Source: Flavobacteriia bacterium (GTDB lineage: Bacteria; Bacteroidota; Bacteroidia; Flavobacteriales_D; Crocinitomicaceae). Taken from it: DNA of 64,000 nt. Position 1 is the stretch's first letter. The number at the start of each line of letters is the position of its first letter. Positions 45,688 to 56,260 of this stretch are shown one piece after another. The notes beneath the pieces were generated by a model. It worked only from the letters and a program-made list of their open reading frames with translations. It did no database searches and was not told the DNA's origin. A program made the position numbers and the translations under genes. Location of the stretch: assembly GCA_016183815.1 (NCBI GenBank), contig JACPDW010000012.1:1-64000 (forward strand), read 5' to 3'.

Positions 45688-47097
45688 TTAACTACAAATT
45701 GTATCCTGTGTAATTTTTAATATTTTTCTCACTTCTTCTAATGTAGGTGCTTCTGCGTAAGTTCTTAAAACTGGCTCAGTTCCTGAAGGTCGTATCATCA
45801 TCCAACGTTCCTCATCAAAAAAATATTTAAAACCATCTATGGTTTTTAATTCTTTTACCTGATAATTTCCAAATGAAGGATATGCTTCTTGTTTACAATT
45901 ATTTATGATTTTTTGTTTCAAGTCTTCTGTAATATGTAAATCATTTCTTTCAAATTTAAATGACCCAACTAAATCGTAAACTTCTTTTACCAATTCATCT
46001 AAAGTTTTTCCTGATTTAGCCATAAATTCCCAAATGATTAAGCCCATCCATATTCCATCTCTTTCTGGTATATGTCCTTTAACAGCAATTCCTCCTGATT
46101 CTTCTCCTCCAACCAATACATCTTCTTTGACCATAATAGAGGCAATATCTTTAAATCCAATTTTGGTTACCTGATAAGGTAAATTATAATGAGCAGCTAA
46201 TTTTTCAACACGTGGAGTAGTACTAAAAGCAACCACCACTTTACCACTCATTTTTTTGTAATGCACTAAATAATGAATCAACAATAATATAATATGGTGA
46301 GAATCAACAAAATCACCATATCCATTATACAAACCGATTCTGTCAGCGTCTCCATCTGTGGCTAAAGCACAATGAATGTTTCCTTTTTCTTTAATGTATG
46401 TTTCAAGTTCTTTTAAATTTTTTGCAATAGGTTCTGGAGCTTGACCATAAAAAGACGGATTATGTTCACAATGTAAAAAGTCTATATTGGGTAAAAGTCG
46501 TTTCATTACATTTTGACCTGCACCATACATGGCATCATAAACTAATCTTAAACCAGATTTTTGAATTGCATCTAAATCAAAGTTTGCTTTTACGTGGTCA
46601 ACATATAAAGTCTCTAAATCAACTATTTCTAATTGTTTATTTTGAAAATAATTCTCTAAATTTATTTTAGATAAATCAATTAAATTTTTGTCAGGTATAA
46701 TATTTTCAATTTCTTGAACATATTCTGGTTGTAAGGGTCCACCAAATTTCGCTTTAACTTTATATCCATTGTAAGCCGGTGGATTATGACTGGCAGTAAA
46801 AATAATTCCTAAATCACAGTCTAATCTATTTGCTCCTAATGAAATCATAGGAGTTGAAACAATACCTTTTGCCATTTTTACCTGTATCCCATGTTGCAAA
46901 AAGATTTTTGTTGCTGTTTCGACGAATAATTCTCCGGCAAAACGACAGTCATGCCCTACTACAATTTTCGCATTTGGATTTTGTTTAAGTACCCAAATTG
47001 CTGTTGCAGTTGCCACTCTTGCTACGTTTTCTACTGTAAAATCATCTCCTATAATGGCTCTCCAACCATCTGTACCAAATTTAATTTGTTGTGCCAA
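45688..47097 (-). CDS. Phosphoglucomutase/phosphomannomutase family enzyme
   Basis: 469 residues, alpha-D-phosphohexomutase superfamily. All four site motifs are visible: KFGTDGWRAIIGDDF at the N-terminus, the phosphoserine loop FTASHNPPAYNGYK, the metal loop ATDGDADRIG, and the sugar- and phosphate-binding GGEESGGI and RPSGTEPVLRTYAEA. It interconverts 1- and 6-phosphates of glucose or mannose (possibly glucosamine) in the cytoplasm and feeds envelope polysaccharide synthesis. A minus-strand TAATTTTG box lies upstream. Confidence 0.92.
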   Translation of the reverse strand: MAQQIKFGTDGWRAIIGDDFTVENVARVATATAIWVLKQNPNAKIVVGHDCRFAGELFVETATKIFLQHGIQVKMAKGIVSTPMISLGANRLDCDLGIIFTASHNPPAYNGYKVKAKFGGPLQPEYVQEIENIIPDKNLIDLSKINLENYFQNKQLEIVDLETLYVDHVKANFDLDAIQKSGLRLVYDAMYGAGQNVMKRLLPNIDFLHCEHNPSFYGQAPEPIAKNLKELETYIKEKGNIHCALATDGDADRIGLYNGYGDFVDSHHIILLLIHYLVHYKKMSGKVVVAFSTTPRVEKLAAHYNLPYQVTKIGFKDIASIMVKEDVLVGGEESGGIAVKGHIPERDGIWMGLIIWEFMAKSGKTLDELVKEVYDLVGSFKFERNDLHITEDLKQKIINNCKQEAYPSFGNYQVKELKTIDGFKYFFDEERWMMIRPSGTEPVLRTYAEAPTLEEVRKILKITQDTICS

Positions 47098-47124
47098 TTT
47101 GTTTTATTTTAAAAGTTATACCTA

Positions 47125-47132
47125 CAAAATTA
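47125..47132 (-). promoter_or_regulatory. -7 box TAATTTTG of the phosphohexomutase gene
   Basis: On the minus strand this matches TAnnTTTG, 27 bases before the start codon at 47097. No -33 element is clear. Confidence 0.4.
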
Positions 47133-47160
47133 AAGAAAATTTGAATTTATTCTTAATTTT

Positions 47161-50100
47161 ATGTATAAATTATTAAGCATATGTCAGTTAATCGATTGTT
47201 TTTCAATATTCTATTTTATTTTATTTTTTGCATATCAAAACTATTTTAGCCAAATAAAAATCAACGAAGCAAGCAATGCTAATGCAAATACAATAATAAT
47301 TGGAGAAAACACACCTGATTGGATTGAACTTTATAACTCTTCGTCAAGTAATATTTCATTAAAAAACTATTTTTTAAGTGACTCAAAAAATAATCTAAAT
47401 AAATGGAAATTTCCTGATATCATTTTAAATCCTCAATCTTTCTATGTTGTTTTAGCATCTGGAAAAACAGAAAATAGTACAAGCAATATTAATCATTATG
47501 AAACAGCAATATTTGCAGATAATTTTTGGTCATATATTGTCCCTTCAAACAATATTGCAAATTGGTTTCAACTTTCATTTGACGATTCAAACTGGTCAAG
47601 TGGAGCTGGTGGCTTTGGTTTTGGCGACAATGACGATCAAACTGTCTTACCTGATGGAACAGTTACAGCTTATATTAGAAAAAGTTTCACTATTTCAGAT
47701 ACCTCAAAAATTGAAAACATTATTCTTGATATTGATTTTGACGATGGTTTTGTAGCGTACTTAAACGGTCAAGAAATTGCTCGAAGTGGATTGCTTGGCT
47801 CACCACCAAACTGGGATGAATTGTCCTCCGATCATGAAGCAACAATTTATCAAGGAATGTCCATTACTCGATATGAAATTAATCCAAACAATATTATTTT
47901 AAATCAAGGTGAAAATATTTTGGCAATTGAAGTTCATAATACCTCTAACACATCTTCAGATTTATCTTTAATACCATTTCTAAGTTTTGGCTTCATTGAT
48001 GATGACATATACTATAACGGCAATGTACATCCTTATTTTCAAGGAAATAGCTCCAACGCTATTGAAACAAATTTTAAAATTGATGCTTTAGGAGAAACCA
48101 TATATTTATCCGATTCTTCTTTAACAATTTTAGACAGCTTACAAGTTCCCGACTTAGAAGCAGATATGTCTTTTGGTAGAAAAATTGATGGTGATACTTC
48201 ACAAGTCTATTTTACGATTTCAACTCCAAATTCAAGCAATCCATCATTAAGTTTTTTAGGTTTTGAAAAAGAACCAATTATTAGCGTTGAGGGTGGTTTA
48301 AAATACGGCAGCTTTTCAGTTGAAATAATAAACCAATCAAGCTCTGGTGGACAAATTTATTATACTTTGGATGGGCAAAATCCGACGCAAAATTCAATAT
48401 TATATTCTCAAAGTATTACTGTTTCTTCAACAAGCATATTAAAAGCAAAATGTTTTCCTAATTCTAGTGATTTATTGCCAAGTAAAACAAGTTCTGAATT
48501 TTATTTATTTAATCAAAATCATGTTTTACCTGTACTGTCCTTAACGGTTGACAATCAAGATTTATATGGTGCAAATGGGATTTTTGACAACTATTGGACG
48601 GATTGGAAAAGAAAATGTCATATTGAATATTTTGACGAAAACGGACAAAAACAATTTGAATCATTTGCTTCTGTCAAATCCGATGGAGGTGCAGGAGGTT
48701 CAAGATCAAACCCACAACATAGTGTAACTATTGAACCTTCAAACGGAAGTTTTGGAGCAGGCAAACCTATTGAATATCCACTTATACCAGAAAAATCTGA
48801 AATCAATAAATATTATGCTTTTTATTTAAGAAATGGTAGTAATTTTTGGAATCAATATCCTCAACGTGATGCAACATTTATGAGAATGATGAGAAAAACC
48901 CATACTAATTCTCAAGCTTATCGTCCAGTTGTGGTTTATTTAAATGGTGATTATTTTGGTTTTTATGAAATCCGTGAAAAAGCAAATGAATATTATTTTC
49001 AAGAGAATTATGGAAACGACCCTGATTTATTAGATTTATTATCAGTAAGTTATTTTTACGCCCCTTCTATAATTAGAACTGTTAAAGGATCTGACTCCTC
49101 TTTTTATTCAATGAGAGATTATATTATTAATACAGATAAAAATGACAATCAATTTTTTCAAAAGACTCACCAAAAACTAGATTTATACAATTTTATGGAC
49201 TATTTAATTGGTGAAAATTGGTTTGCCAATTACGATTGGATTTATAATAATATGAAAATGGCGAGAACAAGAAACACAGACAACCGTTGGAAATTTTTTC
49301 TCCAAGATATGGAATTGGGATTAGGTTCATGGGGAAATGCTTATTCGAATCTATTTGACTACTTACTAAATGACAATCTGCCCAATCCATTTAATGAAAT
49401 TTATACCAACCTTATTCAAAATAATTTATTTAAGAAAAAATTTATCAATCGATATGCTGATTTAATGAATACTGTATTTACTTACAAACAATATTATCCT
49501 ATTGTAGAGTCGATGTACCAAGAAATTTTACCAGAAATGCCTCAACATTTTCAACTGTGGACAGGCGATGTAAATGGAGGAATGCAGACCTATTTAAACA
49601 ATAGAAATATTTTATTGGAACAATTTCAACTGAGAAATCCAATAGTTAGAGAACAAATTGTCCAACAATTTTCCTTAACTAAACCAGTTGATGTACGTCT
49701 TGAAGTTGAGCCAATCGATGCTGGTTATATTAAAATATCAACTATCGTTCCCGATTCTTTGCCATGGAATGGGTATTATTTTGATGGTAATCCTGTTGAA
49801 ATATCAGCTATTGCCAATCCTGGTTTTCAGTTTGACCATTGGGAAAATAATTCCGTTATTCCATTTGAACAGTTGAATAATCCATATTTAGATTTAAATG
49901 TATCACAAAATTCCATTTTTAAAGCTGTCTTTGAAGGTCAATCCATTGATCCAACTATTATTATTTCTGAAATCAATTATCACCCAGACAGTAGTTTAAA
50001 TGGAGGAAATTGGATTGAAATATATAATTATGGAAATACGGATATTCAATTAGATTCTTGGAAACTTAAAAGCAAAAAATTTTATGAAACTTATGAAATT

Positions 50101-51183
50101 CCTTTAACAACAACAATAAAACCAAAAGAATTTTTAGTCATCTGTGAAGATACCACTAAATTTAAAGAAATTTATCCTAATATCGACAACTTTATTGGTT
50201 CTATTGAATTTGCTTGGGACAATGACATCGATACAGTTTTTTTAACAAATCCAGAAAATAACATTGTAACCTTCAGTCCTTATACCGACAGTTTGCCTTA
50301 TCCTGAATGTGCCGACGGCTGGGGAAGAACGTTAGAAAGAGATGATTTAGAAAATCCTATTTTAAATGAAGTGAAGTGGAAATGCTCTTGTATTGGTGGA
50401 ACACCAGGTGTTGGTCCACAAATTTGCGAAGACGATTTAATTATTACTGAAATAAATAGTTATAACATTTCAAGTCCTTACAATTCAGGAGATTGGATCG
50501 AAATAAAAAACAATTCTTCTAATGCGATAAACTTAACAAATTATCAATTTAGAGATAAAAGAGACAAACATATTTTTGTTTTTCCAAATATTGAGTTGAA
50601 TCCAAATTCTTATTTAGTTTTAAGTAATGATTATAATTCTTTTGCTCAAATCAATCCAAAAGTTGAAAATGTGATTTCTACTTTTAATTTCAATTTAGAT
50701 TCAGAAAAGGAAATACTTCGAATATATGATTCTTCAAAAAAACTCATTCAAAGCATAATTTACAACTCTATCACCCCTTGGCCAAATAAATTTTCAACGA
50801 ATAATTACACTTTAGAATATAATGAAACATTGAATTTAAACCCAAATTTATCTGAAGCATGGTTTGATGGTTGTTTCTTAGGTTCATCTGGAAGAACTTT
50901 TTCTCCTTGTGTTGTATTACCTGAAGGTGAAAATATACATCTTTATCCTAATCCAACTTTCGATGAATTTCTAATAGTATATAACAATGATTTTTTTAAT
51001 TTTAATGAGGTTACTATTGAAATTTCGGATTTTAGTGGTAGAGTTGTGATGAACAATAAATCGCAATCTGATTTGGAAAAAGCTAATATTAAAATGAATG
51101 TTAGTGATTTATCTTGTGGCACTTATCTACTTCATTTTTCTGGAAATAATGAAAAAATAATTAAAAAATTCATTAAATTATAA
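47161..51183 (+). CDS. T9SS-exported protein with CotH kinase and lamin-tail domains
   Basis: 1340 residues. A hydrophobic N-terminus ends near NYFSQ. Then: lamin-tail domain (about 38-130, NEASNANANT, WIELYNSSSSNISLKNYFLS), a carbohydrate-binding-like jelly roll (about 130-280), a chitobiase-like region (GGQIYYTLDGQNPTQNS), and a CotH-like kinase domain (about 455-830: FYLRNGSNFWNQYPQRDATF, YLNGDYFGFYEIREKANEYY, WKFFLQDMELGLG). Two further lamin-tail domains follow, then a type A sorting domain (LYPNPTFDEFLIVY). CotH kinases phosphorylate Ser of secreted proteins; the sequence does not name a substrate. The gene is monocistronic. Confidence 0.85.
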   Translation: MYKLLSICQLIDCFSIFYFILFFAYQNYFSQIKINEASNANANTIIIGENTPDWIELYNSSSSNISLKNYFLSDSKNNLNKWKFPDIILNPQSFYVVLASGKTENSTSNINHYETAIFADNFWSYIVPSNNIANWFQLSFDDSNWSSGAGGFGFGDNDDQTVLPDGTVTAYIRKSFTISDTSKIENIILDIDFDDGFVAYLNGQEIARSGLLGSPPNWDELSSDHEATIYQGMSITRYEINPNNIILNQGENILAIEVHNTSNTSSDLSLIPFLSFGFIDDDIYYNGNVHPYFQGNSSNAIETNFKIDALGETIYLSDSSLTILDSLQVPDLEADMSFGRKIDGDTSQVYFTISTPNSSNPSLSFLGFEKEPIISVEGGLKYGSFSVEIINQSSSGGQIYYTLDGQNPTQNSILYSQSITVSSTSILKAKCFPNSSDLLPSKTSSEFYLFNQNHVLPVLSLTVDNQDLYGANGIFDNYWTDWKRKCHIEYFDENGQKQFESFASVKSDGGAGGSRSNPQHSVTIEPSNGSFGAGKPIEYPLIPEKSEINKYYAFYLRNGSNFWNQYPQRDATFMRMMRKTHTNSQAYRPVVVYLNGDYFGFYEIREKANEYYFQENYGNDPDLLDLLSVSYFYAPSIIRTVKGSDSSFYSMRDYIINTDKNDNQFFQKTHQKLDLYNFMDYLIGENWFANYDWIYNNMKMARTRNTDNRWKFFLQDMELGLGSWGNAYSNLFDYLLNDNLPNPFNEIYTNLIQNNLFKKKFINRYADLMNTVFTYKQYYPIVESMYQEILPEMPQHFQLWTGDVNGGMQTYLNNRNILLEQFQLRNPIVREQIVQQFSLTKPVDVRLEVEPIDAGYIKISTIVPDSLPWNGYYFDGNPVEISAIANPGFQFDHWENNSVIPFEQLNNPYLDLNVSQNSIFKAVFEGQSIDPTIIISEINYHPDSSLNGGNWIEIYNYGNTDIQLDSWKLKSKKFYETYEIPLTTTIKPKEFLVICEDTTKFKEIYPNIDNFIGSIEFAWDNDIDTVFLTNPENNIVTFSPYTDSLPYPECADGWGRTLERDDLENPILNEVKWKCSCIGGTPGVGPQICEDDLIITEINSYNISSPYNSGDWIEIKNNSSNAINLTNYQFRDKRDKHIFVFPNIELNPNSYLVLSNDYNSFAQINPKVENVISTFNFNLDSEKEILRIYDSSKKLIQSIIYNSITPWPNKFSTNNYTLEYNETLNLNPNLSEAWFDGCFLGSSGRTFSPCVVLPEGENIHLYPNPTFDEFLIVYNNDFFNFNEVTIEISDFSGRVVMNNKSQSDLEKANIKMNVSDLSCGTYLLHFSGNNEKIIKKFIKL

Positions 51184-51187
51184 TGAA

Positions 51188-52585
51188 TTAAAAAATTATA
51201 GTTGAAATTAAATATACTACTAAAACACCAATAATATTTAATAAAAACCCTGCTTTTACCATTTGTTTGATGGTAACATGACCAGATGAGAACACAATTG
51301 CATTAGGAGGAGTCCCAATTGGCAACATAAAAGCAAAACTTGACGCTAATGTCAAAGCAACGCATAACTGAACGAGTGGATAATGAAACGCCGTTGCAAA
51401 ACCAGCCACAATTGGAATTAGAATAGTAACTAAAGCTAAGTTCGATAAAATTTCAGTAGCAAAAATAGCAATCGTGATTAAACATAAAAGCAAAATAGGA
51501 AAAGATAAAGCCGTTAATGAATGTAAAGAATTAGCCATATAAACGATCACCCCTCCATTTGTCAAGATCTCAGCTAAAGCCAAACCACCACCAAATAAAA
51601 ATAATATTCCCCATGGAATTTGTTTGGTATCATTCCATTCTAATAAGTTTTGAGTTTTGTCAGCTGGAACTAAAAACAACAGTAAACCTCCTAAAATAGC
51701 AGCATTTTCATCTGAATAGATTAATCCTGTTTTTGCTATTAGGTCTTTGAACGACCATAAAAAAACTACCAATAAAAAAATTGACAAAACTTTCAACTGA
51801 TTTGATGTCCAAGGAGTATATTCTAAAGAAAAATTATCTACCGACTCTTTTGCTTCTTTTCCCATCGAAAGTCTTATAAAAATATAGGTCGCAATAATCA
51901 TTACAATACAAACTGGAAATCCAATTTTAAACCATGAAATAAAATCTATTTCTATTTGATATTGTTTAGAAAGAATGGAAGCCATTTGGAGATTGGGTGG
52001 AGAACCAAGTAATGTTCCAACACCTCCTATGCTAGAACCATAAGCAATAGAGAGTAAAACATATAAAGAAAATTTTGAATTTTTTTGTGCTAAAGGTAAA
52101 CCCTTAATCATTGCTGTTGAGATAGGCAACATCATTAATGCACAAGCAGTATTAGATACCCACATACTCAAAAGGGCTGTGCTCATCAAAAATCCTAGAA
52201 TTATTTTTCCTTTTGAGTTCCCTACTATTTTGATTATACGTTTGGCTATTTGTGTATGTATTTCCCATTTTTCCAGTGCTAGAGCTAACATAAACCCTCC
52301 TAAAAAAATAAATATCATTGAATTTCCGTAGGATTTGGCTAAAATTCCAGAATCTATTTTACCATTTACTTCTAACAAACCCAAAGGGAATGCAAAAATT
52401 AAAGGAAAAAAAGCAGTGATGTAAATTGGAATTAACTCTAAAATCCAAAAATACACCATCAATCCTCCTAAAGAAAGAGCATTGATAAATTTATTTTCAG
52501 CTCCTGTAAAAAATAAGATAGCAAAAAAAACAATAAAACCCGCTGAAATTGATATTTTTTTAAGGTTTTTTTTAAAAAAATCCAT
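51188..52585 (-). CDS. SLC13/DASS-family sodium-coupled anion transporter
   Basis: 465 residues with about eleven membrane segments. DASS hallmarks: SNTACALMMLPI, ASIGGVGTLLGSPPN (the first SNT-like anion/Na site is GSSIGGVGTLLGSPPN), FGGGLALAEI, and SNLALVTILIPI with LASSFAFMLPIGTPPNAIVFSSG near the C-terminus. It would import di- or tricarboxylates, sulfate or similar anions. Its start codon overlaps the stop of the preceding small gene by one base (TAATG), so translation is coupled. Confidence 0.9.
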   Translation of the reverse strand: MDFFKKNLKKISISAGFIVFFAILFFTGAENKFINALSLGGLMVYFWILELIPIYITAFFPLIFAFPLGLLEVNGKIDSGILAKSYGNSMIFIFLGGFMLALALEKWEIHTQIAKRIIKIVGNSKGKIILGFLMSTALLSMWVSNTACALMMLPISTAMIKGLPLAQKNSKFSLYVLLSIAYGSSIGGVGTLLGSPPNLQMASILSKQYQIEIDFISWFKIGFPVCIVMIIATYIFIRLSMGKEAKESVDNFSLEYTPWTSNQLKVLSIFLLVVFLWSFKDLIAKTGLIYSDENAAILGGLLLFLVPADKTQNLLEWNDTKQIPWGILFLFGGGLALAEILTNGGVIVYMANSLHSLTALSFPILLLCLITIAIFATEILSNLALVTILIPIVAGFATAFHYPLVQLCVALTLASSFAFMLPIGTPPNAIVFSSGHVTIKQMVKAGFLLNIIGVLVVYLISTIIF

Positions 52586-52842
52586 TAATACATTTGATTT
52601 ATCGTATCAAAAAATTCTTCAGATTTTTCTTCAATTTTTTGAATTATTTCTTTAAATTCAGCTTTCTGTTTGGATTTATAAATCTTATTAATAATGTCGT
52701 TTCTAAACTCAACAATTTCATCAATAACTCGATCACTTTCTTCTTTTTTTGCAGGTTGGTATAACTGAATTGAATAACATTCGTCTAACGCATCAAAGAT
52801 TAAATTGTCCATTGCTTTTTTAAGTTGTTTTTTACTTGCCAT
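52585..52842 (-). CDS. Small charged helical protein, unknown
   Basis: 85 residues, Glu/Lys-rich helices (SKKQLKKAMDNLIFDALDECY, KIIQKIEEKSEEFFDTINQMY). It lies between a DinB gene 17 bases upstream and a transporter that overlaps it by one base, so it is probably a middle gene of a three-gene minus-strand operon. Related small proteins are common in Flavobacteriales, but I know no function. Confidence 0.65.
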   Translation of the reverse strand: MASKKQLKKAMDNLIFDALDECYSIQLYQPAKKEESDRVIDEIVEFRNDIINKIYKSKQKAEFKEIIQKIEEKSEEFFDTINQMY

Positions 52843-52859
52843 ATTTTTATTTTTTAAAT

Positions 52860-53354
52860 TTAATTAAGTGAATTATTATCATAATAATTTGTTTCCTCTT
52901 TGGTAAACCATTTTGTCAACAAAGTAATCTGTCCTGTGTGATAAGAAAAATGTTCCATTACATGGCACAATATAGAAACTCCGTCTGTATCAAATCCTTG
53001 TATATTTTTTTTTGAATGTAAATCTTCAATTTTGAGGTATTTAAAAACAGTTTCCACCTTAATTTTAACATGTTGCAATAAAAATATCAAATCGCTTTTT
53101 CTGATATGATTTTGTTTTAAAAACTCTTCTTCACGTTTTCTTTTATCCATTTCATTTCCAATACCGTGTACAATCCATTGTGTTACATTGCCACATAGAT
53201 GTAAAATTATATTACCAATTGGAGGAATAACCGAATTTGGACTAATCCACAATTGTTCTTCATTTAATTTTGATAGACATTTATAAATTCTAGGATAATT
53301 TTCATCAAAAACCCTAATTTGGAACTCATTTAATACTTTTTGTTCAGTATTCAT
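52860..53354 (-). CDS. DinB-family (YfiT-like) metal-binding protein
   Basis: 164 residues, four-helix bundle. The DinB triad is visible: HLCGNVTQW in helix 2 and HVMEHFSYHTGQITLL in helix 3, the three His expected to bind a divalent metal. Many DinB proteins are thiol transferases in Firmicutes and otherwise uncharacterised. It is probably the first gene of the run with the small helical protein and the SLC13 transporter, and is divergent to clpP. Confidence 0.82.
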   Translation of the reverse strand: MNTEQKVLNEFQIRVFDENYPRIYKCLSKLNEEQLWISPNSVIPPIGNIILHLCGNVTQWIVHGIGNEMDKRKREEEFLKQNHIRKSDLIFLLQHVKIKVETVFKYLKIEDLHSKKNIQGFDTDGVSILCHVMEHFSYHTGQITLLTKWFTKEETNYYDNNSLN

Positions 53355-53430
53355 TTATTTATCTACTCTTTTCAAATCATAAAAATAACTAAATTTTTCA
53401 TATCACGATTAATTATTTGCCAATTTTATG

Positions 53431-53438
53431 TAAATTTG
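53431..53438 (+). promoter_or_regulatory. -7 box TAAATTTG of clpP
   Basis: Matches TAnnTTTG, 27 bases before the clpP ATG. No heat-shock operator is evident. Confidence 0.45.
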
Positions 53439-53465
53439 TTTCCAAATAATTACAAAATATAAGAT

Positions 53466-54134
53466 ATGTTTCCAAAAGACGAATTTAATAAATATGCTAC
53501 CAAACATTTGGGAATCAGCAGCATGCACCTCGATAATTACATAGAATCTTCTTTAACTCCCTATATAATTGAAGAACGTCATTTAAACATGACGCAAATG
53601 GACGTGTTTTCAAGATTGATGATGGATAGAATTATTTTCCTTGGTACAGGAATTAATGACCAAGTAGCAAATATTATTAATGCTCAATTATTATTTCTAG
53701 AATCAGTGGACTCTAAAAAAGACATTCAAATTTATATGAATTCTCCAGGTGGCTCTGTTTACGCAGGCTTAGGGATTTACGACACAATGCAATACATTAA
53801 ACCAGATGTGGCAACTATTTGTACTGGAATGGCGGCGTCAATGGGTGCTGTCTTATTATGTGCAGGTGCTGAAGGCAAAAGATCTGCTTTAAAGCATGCA
53901 AGAGTAATGATTCACCAACCAATGGGTGGAGCTCAAGGTCAAGCTTCTGATATCGAGATTACTGCACGTGAAATTCAAAAGTTAAAAAAAGAATTATACG
54001 ATATTATCGCCACTCATTCTAAACAAACTTATGAAAAAGTATGGGAAGATTCTGACAGAGATTATTGGATGACTTCAGAAGAAGCCAAATCTTATGGTAT
54101 GGTAGATGAGATTTTATTGAGAAATCCAAAATAA
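53466..54134 (+). CDS. clpP: ATP-dependent Clp protease proteolytic subunit
   Basis: 222 residues. The ClpP core is complete: RIIFLGTGINDQVANII, YMNSPGGSVYAGLGIYDTMQ, the catalytic Ser in CTGMAASMGAVLLCAGAEGK, the His in RVMIHQPMGGAQGQASDIEI, and the Asp in DRDYWMTSEEAKSYGMVDEIL. The mature protease begins after a short propeptide. It is co-transcribed with clpX, 24 bases downstream. The trigger factor gene that often precedes clpP is absent; a DinB gene lies upstream on the other strand. Confidence 0.97.
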   Translation: MFPKDEFNKYATKHLGISSMHLDNYIESSLTPYIIEERHLNMTQMDVFSRLMMDRIIFLGTGINDQVANIINAQLLFLESVDSKKDIQIYMNSPGGSVYAGLGIYDTMQYIKPDVATICTGMAASMGAVLLCAGAEGKRSALKHARVMIHQPMGGAQGQASDIEITAREIQKLKKELYDIIATHSKQTYEKVWEDSDRDYWMTSEEAKSYGMVDEILLRNPK

Positions 54135-54158
54135 TTTAAATCAAATTCTTTATTTATA

Positions 54159-55388
54159 GTGACTAAAAAACAACAATCTTGTTCATTTTGTGGAAAACCA
54201 GAAAATCAAGTGAATGTTTTATTAACAGGTTTTTCAGCTCACATCTGTGATTCATGTATTGAACAAGCTTCTCAAATAATAACAGAAGATACCTCGTATA
54301 AAAGAAAAGAACAAAAATCGGAGGATTTAAAAATATTTAAACCTATTGAAATTAAAGATTACCTTGATGAATATGTGATTGGACAAGAAGATGCAAAAAA
54401 AACATTGTCTGTTGCTGTTTACAATCATTATAAAAGGTTAAATCAAAAAAAAGTTAAAGACGATGTTGAAATTGAAAAATCTAATGTCATTTTAGTAGGA
54501 AGAACGGGTACAGGAAAAACTTTATTAGCAAAAAGTATCGCAAGATTACTAAATGTCCCTTTTTGTATCGCTGATGCTACTGTTTTAACTGAAGCAGGTT
54601 ATGTTGGTGAAGATGTAGAAAGTATTTTATCAAGACTTTTACAAGCAGCCGATTATCAAGTGGATAAAGCTGAAAAAGGCATTGTTTTTATTGATGAGAT
54701 TGATAAGATTGCTAGAAAAAGTGATAATCCATCAATTACAAGAGATGTTTCTGGAGAAGGAGTTCAACAAGCTTTACTTAAACTTCTAGAAGGTGCAACG
54801 GTAAATGTACCCCCACAAGGTGGAAGAAAACATCCTGAACAAAAAATGATACAAATTGATACTAAAAATATCCTATTTATTTGTGGTGGTGCTTTTGATG
54901 GAATAGAACGAATTATTGCTAAAAGAGTTGATTCGCAAACAATTGGATTTAGTAAAAATGGTAAAGACGATTTGATTGATAAAGAAAATCTATTAAAATA
55001 TATCAACCCAACAGATATTAAAACTTATGGTCTTATTCCTGAATTAATTGGTAGATTTCCTGTTTTAACACATTTAAACCCTTTAGATGCAAAAAGTTTA
55101 AAAAGGATTTTAACTGAACCAAAAAATGCGATTATTAGACAATATGTCAAATTATTTGAAATGGATGGTGTAAAATTGAGTATTGACAACGAAACTTTAG
55201 ATTTTATTGTGGAAAAAGCCATTGAGTACCATTTAGGAGCAAGAGGTTTACGCTCTATATGTGAAGCCATTTTAAATGATGCGATGTTTCACTTGCCCTC
55301 TGATAAAAAACAATCTTTTAAAGTCGATGTCAATTACGCTGAAAAAGAGTTTTCAAAATCAAAAGTACTTTCTTTGAAAGTGGCTTAA
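54159..55388 (+). CDS. clpX: ATP-dependent Clp protease ATP-binding subunit ClpX
   Basis: 409 residues with a GTG start. N-terminal zinc-binding domain ([21 protein letters not shown]), then AAA+ Walker A ([17 protein letters not shown]), Walker B ([15 protein letters not shown]), pore loop region ([10 protein letters not shown]), sensor (GRFPVL), and a C-terminal helical domain. It unfolds substrates for ClpP, including SsrA-tagged proteins whose tagging needs the SmpB encoded at the start of this window. Strong match throughout. Confidence 0.97.
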   Translation: MTKKQQSCSFCGKPENQVNVLLTGFSAHICDSCIEQASQIITEDTSYKRKEQKSEDLKIFKPIEIKDYLDEYVIGQEDAKKTLSVAVYNHYKRLNQKKVKDDVEIEKSNVILVGRTGTGKTLLAKSIARLLNVPFCIADATVLTEAGYVGEDVESILSRLLQAADYQVDKAEKGIVFIDEIDKIARKSDNPSITRDVSGEGVQQALLKLLEGATVNVPPQGGRKHPEQKMIQIDTKNILFICGGAFDGIERIIAKRVDSQTIGFSKNGKDDLIDKENLLKYINPTDIKTYGLIPELIGRFPVLTHLNPLDAKSLKRILTEPKNAIIRQYVKLFEMDGVKLSIDNETLDFIVEKAIEYHLGARGLRSICEAILNDAMFHLPSDKKQSFKVDVNYAEKEFSKSKVLSLKVA

Positions 55389-55397
55389 GTATTTTAA

Positions 55398-55943
55398 TTA
55401 AGTGAAAATAGTATCTTCCTCTTTTTTATTATTCTGAAGATAAAATAAAATTGAATTTACTATTATCACTAAAATAGAAATTTTATCAAATGTTGTAGTA
55501 TCTTCTTTATAATATGGAATTCCAAAAAATGTAATAATTACAAGGTGATATGCAATAATAAAACTAAGAGAAATAAAAAAACTGTATCGTTTCTTATGAT
55601 ATAAAAAAAATCCTAAAATAAATACAGTCAACCATAAAGTTATAGAAATAAAATGAAATAAAATTAAGTTTTTACTAAATAAATCAAAAGTATATCCTAA
55701 TTCTTCACCTCTTTTCTCAATTAAATTTTTAACTGTTACATTTTTTACTTTTCCAATAAACTCATGGTTTTTTATTACAAAATAACTTATGGAATGCCAA
55801 AGAAAAAAAATAAAACTTCCAACTAAATGAATGATAAACATACTTGTTAGGAGAGCACTTTTTGGTTTGATACCAAAAATAAACGATCTTAATCTTCTTA
55901 ATATTTTTATCTCGATTAGTTCTTTATCTTCCACAAGTGTCAA
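55398..55943 (-). CDS. Four-helix membrane protein, unknown
   Basis: 181 residues with four hydrophobic segments (about 32-52, 97-117, 123-140 and 154-171) and a long extracytoplasmic loop between the first two. The arginine-rich start (KILRRLRSFIFGIKPKS) resembles the N-termini of DUF3667-type and related flavobacterial membrane proteins, but the match is weak. It is convergent with clpX, 9 bases from its stop. Confidence 0.6.
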   Translation of the reverse strand: MTLVEDKELIEIKILRRLRSFIFGIKPKSALLTSMFIIHLVGSFIFFLWHSISYFVIKNHEFIGKVKNVTVKNLIEKRGEELGYTFDLFSKNLILFHFISITLWLTVFILGFFLYHKKRYSFFISLSFIIAYHLVIITFFGIPYYKEDTTTFDKISILVIIVNSILFYLQNNKKEEDTIFT

Positions 55944-55998
55944 ATTTAAAAAGAAAACGAGATTAATAAATCTTTATGCTATATTTTTTAAAATGGAA

Positions 55999-56187
55999 TT
56001 AATTTAATGCAATATGAACTTGATAAGAATTTACTTTTTTGGAACTTTCATTCTGGTTTAATATATCCATAAGTTTTGCTACCTCAATAATAGATAAGTT
56101 CGACTCTAATCCTTTATTTTTATGGGTAAACAATTTTTGTTCTGCTTTCTTTTTGTTGTCACATTCAAACGTTTGAAACCAATTCAT
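55999..56187 (-). CDS. Short hypothetical protein
   Basis: 62 residues: WFQTFECDNKKKAEQKLFTH then a helical, acidic middle and a tail ending YQVHIALN. The start is faintly like the last strand/helix of a GIY-YIG-type domain, so this may be a decayed fragment. No RBS or promoter is clear. Low certainty that it is expressed. Confidence 0.35.
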   Translation of the reverse strand: MNWFQTFECDNKKKAEQKLFTHKNKGLESNLSIIEVAKLMDILNQNESSKKVNSYQVHIALN

Positions 56188-56260
56188 TTTGATATTTTTT
56201 TGATTGTTCTACGTAACAAACCCTCTTAGGTTTCAAAAAAACATAAAATCATTTTATTTA

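Noticed and set aside
55999-56187. GIY-YIG nuclease fragment
   Set aside because: Only a faint resemblance of FECDNKKKAEQKLF to the end of that domain; no GIY or YIG motif lies upstream, so it is listed only as hypothetical.
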